NCBI GenBank assembly: GCA_030430155.1 | Contig: JAUIFV010000008.1 | Coordinates: 1 to 53,211 of the forward strand | Length of the DNA stretch: 53,211 nt | From: Gammaproteobacteria bacterium | Lineage (GTDB): Bacteria > Pseudomonadota > Gammaproteobacteria > Xanthomonadales > SZUA-5 | Reading direction: 5' to 3' | Part shown: piece by piece, positions 46,526 to 53,211 of the stretch | How positions within the stretch are numbered: position 1 is the first letter of the stretch | How the letters are laid out: each line of letters opens with the position of its first letter | Position numbers and translations under genes: made by a program | The notes under the pieces: generated by a model | Database searches by the model: none | Told to the model about the DNA's origin: nothing | Seen by the model: the letters and a program-made list of their open reading frames with translations, nothing else

Positions 46526-46921
46526 CTAATCGATCTCGAACTTGAAGCGGACCCCTTCGGCGGCGGCGCGCTCCAAAATGGTTTCCAGCTGCGCCAGCTC
46601 CTCCATGATCGCCTGGGGCCGGCGAAACTCATCGGGATCGGACTCCACATAGCCGTGCAGAGCGCGGACGCTTTCCAGCGCTTCATTGGCCTCGAACCAG
46701 CCGTCGTCAGAGGAGCTGCCATGAGTGTCCCAACTTTCCAGCTCGGCCAGCTCTTCGTAGTCATCGTCGCCACCGTCGGAGTAAGCCGACAGCGCCACCA
46801 CGCCGATGTCCCTGGCGATCCGGTCGAGCTGCTTGATGGCACGCGCCACCGACTTCGCCTCGCCGCTGTCGACCGCCTCCTCCAACTCCTCTTCCAGCAC
46901 CAGGTAGATCGTCTCGCTCAT
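46526..46921 (-). CDS. Small acidic protein of unknown function
   Basis: ATG 46921 starts a 131-residue very acidic product. A helical N-terminus ('YLVLEEELEEAVDSGEAKSV') is followed by an Asp/Glu-rich middle ('SYSDGGDDDYEELAELES'-like) and a helical C-terminal half ending 'AAAEGVRFKFEID'. No cysteines. No family recognised. The frame is open upstream, but that part is the LOG gene read in another frame. It sits between LOG (14 bases) and prpB (15 bases), so it is surely in the same transcript. Confidence 0.75.
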   Translation of the reverse strand: MSETIYLVLEEELEEAVDSGEAKSVARAIKQLDRIARDIGVVALSAYSDGGDDDYEELAELESWDTHGSSSDDGWFEANEALESVRALHGYVESDPDEFRRPQAIMEELAQLETILERAAAEGVRFKFEID

Positions 46922-46935
46922 GGCCTGGGGACTCC

Positions 46936-47526
46936 CTAGCTCTCGGCAAGCACGGGACCGGCGACCTCGCGTCGCGGCCCGGGTGACTGCCAATCGCGCA
47001 GTGCGTCGAGCAGCGGCGCGGCCTGCTCGGCACGAACGATGCCCTGGCTGTGAGTGCTGTCGACAAAGTCCTCGCCGGCCGCGCGGCCGACGAAGTGCAG
47101 CAGATGGTCGTAATAGCCGTTGACGCTGAGCAGCCCGCAGGGCTTGTTCTGAATTCCCAGCTGAGTCCAGGTCAACGCCTCGAACAGCTCGTCCAGGGTG
47201 CCGAATCCACCGGGTGCGGCGATGAAGGCATCTGCCAACTCGGCCATCCGCGCCTTGCGCTGATGCATGGAGTCGACCACTTCCAGCCGCTCCAGGTTGG
47301 GATGGCCCAGCTCGCGTTCGAACAGGTTGCGCGGTATCACCCCGATCACCCGCCCACCGCCGGCCAACGCCGCGTTGGCCAGCACACCCATCAAGCCGAG
47401 GCTGCCGCCGCCGTAGATGGTGACCAGCTGGCGCCTGGCCAGCTCTGCGCCGAGTGCGGCAACGGCCAGTGCAAAAGCCGGGTCGGCGCCCTCGCGGGCG
47501 CCGCAATAGACGGCGACGCTGCGCAC
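46936..47526 (-). CDS. LOG family protein (nucleoside-5'-monophosphate phosphoribohydrolase type)
   Basis: The 196-residue product starts with GTG three bases after the mdh stop. 'VAVYCGAREGADPAF' at the start, 'TIYGGGSLGLMGVLANAALA' near residue 40 and 'AAPGGFGTLDELFEALTW' near residue 108 (PGGxGTxxE) are the LOG family signature. These enzymes remove ribose 5-phosphate from nucleotides such as cytokinin precursors or AMP. Its place between mdh and prpB is unusual, with no obvious metabolic tie. Confidence 0.92.
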   Translation of the reverse strand: MRSVAVYCGAREGADPAFALAVAALGAELARRQLVTIYGGGSLGLMGVLANAALAGGGRVIGVIPRNLFERELGHPNLERLEVVDSMHQRKARMAELADAFIAAPGGFGTLDELFEALTWTQLGIQNKPCGLLSVNGYYDHLLHFVGRAAGEDFVDSTHSQGIVRAEQAAPLLDALRDWQSPGPRREVAGPVLAES

Positions 47527-47529
47527 CGC

Positions 47530-48516
47530 TTAGGCGCCCGGGAACAGGTGCTCGACTGCGGCCCGCTCTTCGCGCAACTCCTTCTCGGTCGCGTCCATCC
47601 GCTCCCGCGAGTACTGGTTGATCTCCAGGTCCTGCACGATCTGGTAGCGACCGTTGCTGCAGGTGCACGGATAGCTGTAGATCACGCCCGGGGCGATGCC
47701 GTAGCTGCCGTCGGAGGGAATGCCCATCGACACCCAGTCGCCCTCATCGGTGCCCAGCGCCCAGCTGCGCATGTGATCGACTGCCGCGCTGGCGGCGCTT
47801 GCCGCCGAGGACGCGCCACGCGCCTTGATGATCGCCGCGCCACGCTGCTGCACCACGGGAATGAAGCTATCGCTGACCCAGCCCATATCGACCAGATCGG
47901 TGGCAGCCTTGCCGTCCACCTTGCAGTGATGGATGTCCGGATACTGGGTTGCGCTGTGGTTGCCCCAGATGGTCATGTTCTTGATCCGAGTGCTGTGGCT
48001 GCCGGTCTTCTCAGCCAGCTGGGACAGCGCGCGGTTGTGATCCAAGCGAGTCATCGCGGTGAAGCAGCGCGGATCCAGATCCGGCGCATTCTGCTGCGCG
48101 ATCAGCGCATTGGTGTTGGCGGGATTACCCACCACCAGCACCTTGACGTCGCGCTTGGCGTGCGCATTGAGCGCCTTGCCCTGCACGGAGAAGATCGCCG
48201 CGTTGGCTTCCAGCAGATCCTTGCGCTCCATTCCCGGGCCGCGCGGCCGGGCGCCGACCAGCAGGGCGAAATCCACATCCTTGAAGGCGACGTTGGGGTC
48301 ATCGGATGCCACCGTGCCGGCCAGTGTGGGGAACGCACAGTCGTTGAGCTCCATGATCACGCCCTCCAGCGCCGGCAGGGCCGGGGTGATTTCCAGCAGA
48401 TGCAGGATCACCGGTTGATCGGGCCCCAACATGCTGCCGGAGGCGATGCGAAACAGCAGCGCATAGCCGATCTGACCGGCGGCTCCGGTGACTGCGACGC
48501 GGACGGGTGCTTTCAT
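47530..48516 (-). CDS. mdh: Malate dehydrogenase
   Basis: The 328-residue product is a malate dehydrogenase of the group that resembles eukaryotic cytosolic enzymes. '[20 protein letters not shown]' is the NAD-binding loop. '[20 protein letters not shown]' near residue 88 holds substrate Arg residues. '[13 protein letters not shown]' and '[15 protein letters not shown]' (catalytic His) follow. It interconverts malate and oxaloacetate. It follows the aminotransferase gene by 88 bases and precedes the LOG gene by 3. Confidence 0.97.
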   Translation of the reverse strand: MKAPVRVAVTGAAGQIGYALLFRIASGSMLGPDQPVILHLLEITPALPALEGVIMELNDCAFPTLAGTVASDDPNVAFKDVDFALLVGARPRGPGMERKDLLEANAAIFSVQGKALNAHAKRDVKVLVVGNPANTNALIAQQNAPDLDPRCFTAMTRLDHNRALSQLAEKTGSHSTRIKNMTIWGNHSATQYPDIHHCKVDGKAATDLVDMGWVSDSFIPVVQQRGAAIIKARGASSAASAASAAVDHMRSWALGTDEGDWVSMGIPSDGSYGIAPGVIYSYPCTCSNGRYQIVQDLEINQYSRERMDATEKELREERAAVEHLFPGA

Positions 48517-48604
48517 CAGGTTGTTCCTCGTAGATCAATGGTTGGAGGCCGACTTGGAAAGCGCCGGCCGAATTCGATAGTGCTGCCTGGTGTAAGTCCT
48601 CGGG

Positions 48605-49801
48605 CTAGCTCAGCGAGTTGAAGAAGCGCTCGATACGGGCCAAGCCGTCGGGCAGTTCCTCCGCCTTGCAGGTGTAGCTGATGCGCATGCCGTCGGGTTC
48701 GCCGAAGGCGCTGCCCGGCACGCAGGCCACGCCCACCGCTTCCAGCATCGCCGCGCAAACATCAACATCGTTGTTGAGCACCACACCGTTGTGCTTGCGG
48801 CCGTAGGCGAAGGAGATATTCGGGAAGGCGTAGAAGGCACCCTGCGGCTTGGGACAGGTCATCCCCGGAATGCGCGCAAAGGTCGCCATGACCTGGTCGC
48901 GCCGCTCGGCAAACTCCGCGCACTTGCCCTGGGTCACCGTCTGCGGTCCGCTGATTGCCGCCGCCGCGGCGGCGCAAACCACCTCGGGCAGATTGGTGAT
49001 CGCGGTGGAATTGAGCGTCACACAGGCCTTGGCGATCTGCGCCGGCCCGGCCATCAGTCCGACCCGCCAACCGGGCATGCCGTAGGTCTTGGAAATGGAA
49101 TCAATCAGGATCACCCGATCACGCAGCTTGGGCTCGGCGGTGACCAGATGGTGCCAACCGATGCCGTCGTAGATCATCTCGCGATAGATATCGTCGGAAA
49201 GGATCCAGATTTCGTGCTTGACCAGTTCGGCGGCCAGCGCCGCAATCTCTTCGCGGGTGTAGACCATGCCGGTGGGGTTGGAGGGGTTGTTGAACATCAA
49301 CACCCGGGTCTTCGGCGTGATCGCCGCTGCCAACTGCTCGGGCAGCAGCTTGTATGACTGCTCGGCCGAGCACGGCAGGAATACGTTCTTGGCGCCCAAT
49401 ACGTCGAGCATGTCGACATAGGAAGTCCAGTACGGCGTGGGAATCAGAACCTCGTCACCTTCGTCAACCAGCGCGTAGAGCAGATTGAACAGCACGTGCT
49501 TGGCGCCAACGCCGGTGACCACATTTTCGGCGGTGTAGCCGGTAACACCGGAGCGCTCCAGGCTGCCTAGCCATGCATTGACCAACTCGTCGGGACCGCG
49601 ATTGGAACCGTATTGACCACTGTCGTGCTCCAACGCCGCGCGCGCGGCCGCGTAGACATGATCGCCAGGCAGGAAATTGGGCACGCCAATGGAGAAGGAA
49701 ATGATGTCCCGACCTTGCGCTTTCAGCCGTTTTGCTTTCAGCGCAATCTCCATGATGGCGCTAGGTTGAGCACGCGACATCCGCGGTGCGAGAGTCAACA
49801 T
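48605..49801 (-). CDS. Aspartate-type aminotransferase (class I, PLP)
   Basis: The 398-residue product is a fold-type I aminotransferase: 'ISFSIGVPNFLPGDHVYAAA' near residue 36, 'FNNPSNPTGMVYTREE' near residue 170, 'ILSDDIYREMIYDG' near residue 195 and 'LIDSISKTYGMPGWRVGLMA' near residue 230, where the Lys holds PLP. The likely reaction is aspartate plus 2-oxoglutarate to oxaloacetate plus glutamate, in keeping with mdh next door. A CATAAT -10-like box is present upstream at 49813-49818 (minus strand). Exact substrate range is inferred. Confidence 0.88.
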   Translation of the reverse strand: MLTLAPRMSRAQPSAIMEIALKAKRLKAQGRDIISFSIGVPNFLPGDHVYAAARAALEHDSGQYGSNRGPDELVNAWLGSLERSGVTGYTAENVVTGVGAKHVLFNLLYALVDEGDEVLIPTPYWTSYVDMLDVLGAKNVFLPCSAEQSYKLLPEQLAAAITPKTRVLMFNNPSNPTGMVYTREEIAALAAELVKHEIWILSDDIYREMIYDGIGWHHLVTAEPKLRDRVILIDSISKTYGMPGWRVGLMAGPAQIAKACVTLNSTAITNLPEVVCAAAAAAISGPQTVTQGKCAEFAERRDQVMATFARIPGMTCPKPQGAFYAFPNISFAYGRKHNGVVLNNDVDVCAAMLEAVGVACVPGSAFGEPDGMRISYTCKAEELPDGLARIERFFNSLS

Positions 49802-50217
49802 GGGCGATCCCGATTATGCAAAAGACAGCCCCCAAGATTATCACAGCAGGCCCGCCAAGCATGCCGCCAAAGTCCGAATCAGTGCCTTGCGAGGCCAGCG
49901 GAAGCGGCGCGCTCGAGCGCACAGTGGACCGAGGCTAGGGACTCCTTAGCCAACATGGCGCGAACAACCGCCAAAGCATGCACAGCAGCGCAATCAACAA
50001 CCGGCACAGGGCCCCACTTCGGCTGCGGCTGTGCGACACTCCGAGGCGTGCTTGGATCTCTGCATTCTCTCTCTGCGACCTATGTCCCCGACGATTTGCT
50101 GGGGCGTATGCGGCCTTGGCGTGTCGCTGGCCGCGGCGACGACGACCGAATGCGGATCACCACAGCTCTACTGCCGACTGCCGTGGCAGGAATATTCGTG
50201 AGAAATCCAGGCTAGAC
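49802..50217. other. Divergent gap of about 415 bases, no gene
   Basis: It separates the minus-strand aminotransferase from the plus-strand lipoprotein gene, so it should hold both promoters. A 12-base palindrome, GCGCTCGAGCGC, is at 49909-49920. The frame of the lipoprotein extends upstream through here but has no signal peptide or ribosome site at the earlier start. The right end carries the short copy of the CTACTGC...GGCTAG element. Confidence 0.6.
50168..50215. repeat. Dispersed CTACTGC...GGCTAG element, short copy
   Basis: A 48-base stretch starts CTACTGCCGACTGCCG and ends GAAATCCAGGCTAG, matching the two ends of the copies at 44352 and 27887. The middle differs and contains AGGAATATTC, the ten central bases also found in the recA palindrome. 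It ends two bases before the lipoprotein start codon. Confidence 0.5.
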
Positions 50218-52902
50218 ATGCCAGCAATCGCATCCAGCCCACAACACCTTGGTCAGCCCGCAGGGCGTCGGCGCGCGATCATCGCCTGCCTGTTGCACAT
50301 TGCGGTCGCATTGTTGCTGCTCGCCGGCTGTTCGCCAGCACCCGAACCCGAGCCGCCGACAGCAGTTGCGGCGCCTGAGCCGGAACCGGTCGTTGCAGCG
50401 CCGCCCCCACCGCCGGCGCTGTTGCCGGCTGCGCCGACTTTGCCCGATCCCATGACCTCGGGCAGCTACCTCAGCCGGCACTTGCCGCCAAACACCGTCG
50501 CTTACCTGCGCCTTCCCAACCCGTGGGCGTCATTGGGTGATGTGGTCGGTCGACCGTCCGACGCAGCCTATGCCTCGGTTGCGTGGCGACAGCAGTTGGA
50601 ACTACTCAAGAACGCGGTGCGTTCGGTGAGCAGCAAGGACCAATGGCCTGCCGGATTGGCCGAGGCCCTGGTGTATATCGACGGCCCTGTCGAGATGGCT
50701 TTGCTCAGTTCTGAACGTCCGCTCGCCAACGGGGCCAGAGTGTGGATCAGCGCGAAGATGCGCAGTGACGATCCAGCGCCCCTGGAACAGTGGCTGCAGT
50801 TATTCCAACAGACTCCGCGACCAGCCACCAGTATCGAGACCGGCGAGGACGATAGCGACGATGAGGCGACCGCTACTGCAGGAACTGAACCGCCGCCGGA
50901 CGAGACCGATGTAGACACCGGGCCAGCGACCGCCGCCGAGCAACCGGACGCGCCGGCGATCGACGATCAGCCCCCTGTTGCCCTGCCCAGCTTCGGTGCC
51001 AGCGGGCTGACCACCCTCGATGTCGGCCTGCCCGACCCATTGCTGCTGCGATTTGATCGAGACCAGAAGCGCCTTCATGCACTGGTCAATATCGGCGCTG
51101 TACAGACCCAGTCCTCCAGCATATTTGCCTCATTGGACAAGGAGACCGCGCATCCGGCCCGGGCTCACTTGGAGTCCCTGGACCACAGCGGCCGCGGGCT
51201 TGCGGCTTGGATGGACCCGCAGGTGCTGATCCCCCATGTGCCAGCCAACGAACTTGAAGCCCGGTCCATCCTTGAGTTGGGCACAAGCTGGGCATTCGCC
51301 GTGGGCACTGTGAATGGTCACGGCCAAATCTCACTCAGCGTTGGCGGCGTCGATCAGGAACTGATGGCGCGGCTCCCTCAGGGACTCCGCCAGTTGCCGG
51401 TGACCAGTGCATTGGATCCGCACTGGGCAATCGCCCTGGCGCTGCCGGGCGCGGCCGAATGGGAAGCGTTGCGGCAATGGAGCATCGCCAGGCAGGCCCC
51501 GAGTTCACCCGCCGCGGAGCCGGGCGCGGAGCCAGACCAGGAAGATGCGGCGCAAGAGCCAACCGAGGCGAGCGCAGAATCCGACGGGCCGCAATCGCAG
51601 GTCATGGCCGAGCCCAATCTGATTGATCAGATCGATGCGCTGATGCGCGCGGCGACGGGAATCAGTGCAACCACCGTGTTCTCCCGCATCGGACCCGAAT
51701 TGGTGATCTGGGAGGACAGCGCCGGGCGCTTCGCCGCCGTGCGGGTCAAGGATCCGGACGGATTCGACAGCCTGCTGGAATACATGAGCAGACAGCTGTC
51801 GGGCGTACTGAAGATGCGGCGCTGGAACGGCATGGACATCCACGAGTTCAGTTTCCTCCTGCAGCCGCAGCCGCAAGCGCCTTCCGCCGACGCCAGCAGC
51901 GGTGAGATCGATGAATCGCGCCTGGTCGAGACGACCGACGACGACTCGGACTCCATAGCCAGTCAGGCGGGCCCCGGCGCGGATGCCGACGCACCAGCCA
52001 CACCGCCAGCAGCGGATGAGCAGGACGCCGAGTCGGGCTGGTTCGATACGGTCGGGCGCCTGCGCGGTAGGGTTTACTGGGTTGTAGAGGAGCAGTTCCT
52101 GGTCGCGGCCAAGCTGCCGCAGGTGCTCGCCGACCGGCAGTTCAGTCGCGAAAAGACCACATTGCAGCGCTGGTTGAAGGATGATCAGGCACGCGATCCG
52201 GCCGGCAGCATTGCCTTGGCCACGGCGGTCAGCGACAACCTTCAGCGCGACAGCTATCACGGCATGATCAGCGTGCTGCAGAACCTTGGGGATCTGCTCG
52301 AAGTGGAAGTCGATCCTTACGCCTTCCCCAATGCCGATGAGCTGCGTTTGCCCGAGCGCGGCGCAATCTCGGCGCGACTAGGCATCGACGGCGACCGACT
52401 GTCGCTGGCGCTGAGCTACGAAGACAGCCCCGGCGAGCTGTTGCAAGGGCCCGGCGGACTGGCCACGGTCGCCGCAGCCGGGCTGGTCACGGCAGTCGCG
52501 CTGCCTGCCATTGAGGACTATCGCGCTCGCGCTCAGCTGCGCCAGACGTTGACAGAGGCTGCCGAGCTGCGCGCGCAGATCAGCGCGTATGTGGAACGAC
52601 GCAAACGTTGGCCGCGACGAGTAGAGGATCTGCAGAGCGCACGGGAAGACCCAGATGATGCGCTCCCAGGCGAGCTGAGCTGGCAACTGGAGTCGAACCA
52701 CCTGCTGTATGTATTTGCCTTGCACGAGACGGTGCACGTGGACCTGCGCGGCAGGCGCTTGGTCCTGCGGCTGGCGGACGGGCAATGGCAGTGCGACCTG
52801 GAACAAGGCGACATCGCCGAGCGCTTGGCGCTGCGCGTTTGTGCCGATCTGGATCCCGTTGTTGACGATGCTGTGGCCACTTCAGAGCAGTCGAGCGACT
52901 AG
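50218..52902 (+). CDS. Large lipoprotein with C-terminal type IV pilin-like segment
   Basis: The 894-residue product has an N-terminal hydrophobic segment and a lipobox (LLLLAGC, Cys near residue 38), so it is a lipoprotein; a Pro/Glu/Ala-rich linker follows. Residues about 80-400 and 430-700 are a long extracytoplasmic part with 'LPPNTVAYLRLPNP' like DUF3352-type proteins and several acidic low-complexity linkers. Residues 746-800 are pilin-like: 'AVALPAIEDYRARAQL' closely follows the pilin pattern 'AIAIPAYQDYTARAQ', and 'RRKRWPRR' sits where pilins have a Trp-Pro. The prepilin cleavage site (G-FTLIE) is absent. Function unknown; cotranscription with recQ (6-base gap) is likely. Confidence 0.75.
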   Translation: MPAIASSPQHLGQPAGRRRAIIACLLHIAVALLLLAGCSPAPEPEPPTAVAAPEPEPVVAAPPPPPALLPAAPTLPDPMTSGSYLSRHLPPNTVAYLRLPNPWASLGDVVGRPSDAAYASVAWRQQLELLKNAVRSVSSKDQWPAGLAEALVYIDGPVEMALLSSERPLANGARVWISAKMRSDDPAPLEQWLQLFQQTPRPATSIETGEDDSDDEATATAGTEPPPDETDVDTGPATAAEQPDAPAIDDQPPVALPSFGASGLTTLDVGLPDPLLLRFDRDQKRLHALVNIGAVQTQSSSIFASLDKETAHPARAHLESLDHSGRGLAAWMDPQVLIPHVPANELEARSILELGTSWAFAVGTVNGHGQISLSVGGVDQELMARLPQGLRQLPVTSALDPHWAIALALPGAAEWEALRQWSIARQAPSSPAAEPGAEPDQEDAAQEPTEASAESDGPQSQVMAEPNLIDQIDALMRAATGISATTVFSRIGPELVIWEDSAGRFAAVRVKDPDGFDSLLEYMSRQLSGVLKMRRWNGMDIHEFSFLLQPQPQAPSADASSGEIDESRLVETTDDDSDSIASQAGPGADADAPATPPAADEQDAESGWFDTVGRLRGRVYWVVEEQFLVAAKLPQVLADRQFSREKTTLQRWLKDDQARDPAGSIALATAVSDNLQRDSYHGMISVLQNLGDLLEVEVDPYAFPNADELRLPERGAISARLGIDGDRLSLALSYEDSPGELLQGPGGLATVAAAGLVTAVALPAIEDYRARAQLRQTLTEAAELRAQISAYVERRKRWPRRVEDLQSAREDPDDALPGELSWQLESNHLLYVFALHETVHVDLRGRRLVLRLADGQWQCDLEQGDIAERLALRVCADLDPVVDDAVATSEQSSD

Positions 52903-52908
52903 TCAGCG

Positions 52909-53211
52909 ATGTCCACTACCGCAACCGAGCTGCTGCAGAAGGTCTTCGGCTTTGCCAGTTTCCGCGGCCAACAACAGGCCATCGTAGAGCACGTTTGCGA
53001 CGGCGGCGATGCTCTGGTGTTAATGCCCACCGGTGGTGGCAAATCGCTGTGCTATCAGGTTCCTGCGCTGATCCGCTCCGGCACCGCGGTGGTGATCTCG
53101 CCGCTGATCGCGCTGATGGAGGACCAGGTCAACGCCCTGGTGCAACTGGGCGTCAACGCCGCGGTGCTCAACTCCAGCCTGGACGGCGAGCAACAGGCGG
53201 CAGTGCTGCGT
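52909..53211 (+). CDS. recQ: ATP-dependent DNA helicase RecQ, N-terminal part (runs off right edge)
   Basis: The first 101 codons are present. 'LQKVFGFASFRGQQQAIVEH' is the RecQ motif 0; 'ALVLMPTGGGKSLCYQVPAL' is Walker A; 'AVVISPLIALMEDQVNAL' is motif Ia. This is a 3'-5' helicase for recombination and fork repair. The start at 52909 is six bases after the lipoprotein stop and no ribosome site stands out. Later domains are outside the window. Confidence 0.95.
   Translation, partial: MSTTATELLQKVFGFASFRGQQQAIVEHVCDGGDALVLMPTGGGKSLCYQVPALIRSGTAVVISPLIALMEDQVNALVQLGVNAAVLNSSLDGEQQAAVLR

Noticed and set aside
49978-50217. 80-residue extension of the lipoprotein
   Set aside because: Arg/Cys-rich, no ribosome site, and it would place the lipobox far from the N-terminus.

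Overview
The window comes from a high-G+C gammaproteobacterium, most likely in or near the order Lysobacterales (Xanthomonadales). The reasons are the gene content (DUF2145 protein, DUF1501/DUF1800 pair, KorAB with a GltD-like reductase, an IPTL-CTERM surface protein, many exported peptidases), the recA-recX-alaS order, and a recA operator-like palindrome. This is inference from family recognition and codon use by eye; no search was run. No rRNA, tRNA, CRISPR array, prophage or complete insertion sequence was found.

Layout. 1-5.5 kb: the N-terminal part of a PAS-GAF sensory protein (runs off the left edge), a 650-base repeat-bearing gap, then a minus-strand set of DUF1501/DUF1800 and DUF2145 proteins. 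5.7-10.7 kb: a three-gene operon for a 2-oxoacid:acceptor oxidoreductase with its own flavin/iron-sulfur reductase. 10.7-17.5 kb: a KefC-like antiporter, a membrane-anchored winged-helix regulator, an S41 peptidase and a 1011-residue IPTL-CTERM protein. 17.7-23 kb: heat-shock operon groES-groEL, then ypjD-like and PilZ genes, and radA. 23.1-30.5 kb: an exported-protein island with an M36 metallopeptidase, an ECI1-like enoyl-CoA isomerase, an unrecognised secreted protein and a subtilisin. 30.7-42 kb: a Pat-type protein acetyltransferase, S1/P1 nuclease, mutS, a GFA-domain protein, pncC, recA, recX and alaS. 42.1-44.3 kb: a small membrane protein, a SpoIIE-type phosphatase and a YfcE-like phosphoesterase. 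44.4-49.8 kb: a minus-strand central-metabolism cluster (aminotransferase, mdh, LOG protein, small acidic protein, prpB, prpC) centred on oxaloacetate and propionyl-CoA. 50.2-53.2 kb: a large lipoprotein with a pilin-like C-terminal segment, then the start of recQ.

How the parts fit. DNA maintenance genes (radA, mutS, recA, recX, recQ) recur across the window. The oxidoreductase operon and the prp/mdh cluster both handle 2-oxoacids and link amino-acid or propionate breakdown to the TCA cycle. The exported island suggests a proteolytic lifestyle.

The most unusual non-coding feature is a family of GGGCCC-heptamer hairpins, at five intergenic sites, each starting just after a stop codon or a terminator. 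A second dispersed element (shared ends CTACTGC and GGCTAG) occurs three times. Among proteins, the pilin-like tail on a lipoprotein and a shared short 'GFE' motif in three neighbouring secreted proteins are the best candidates for something not yet described.
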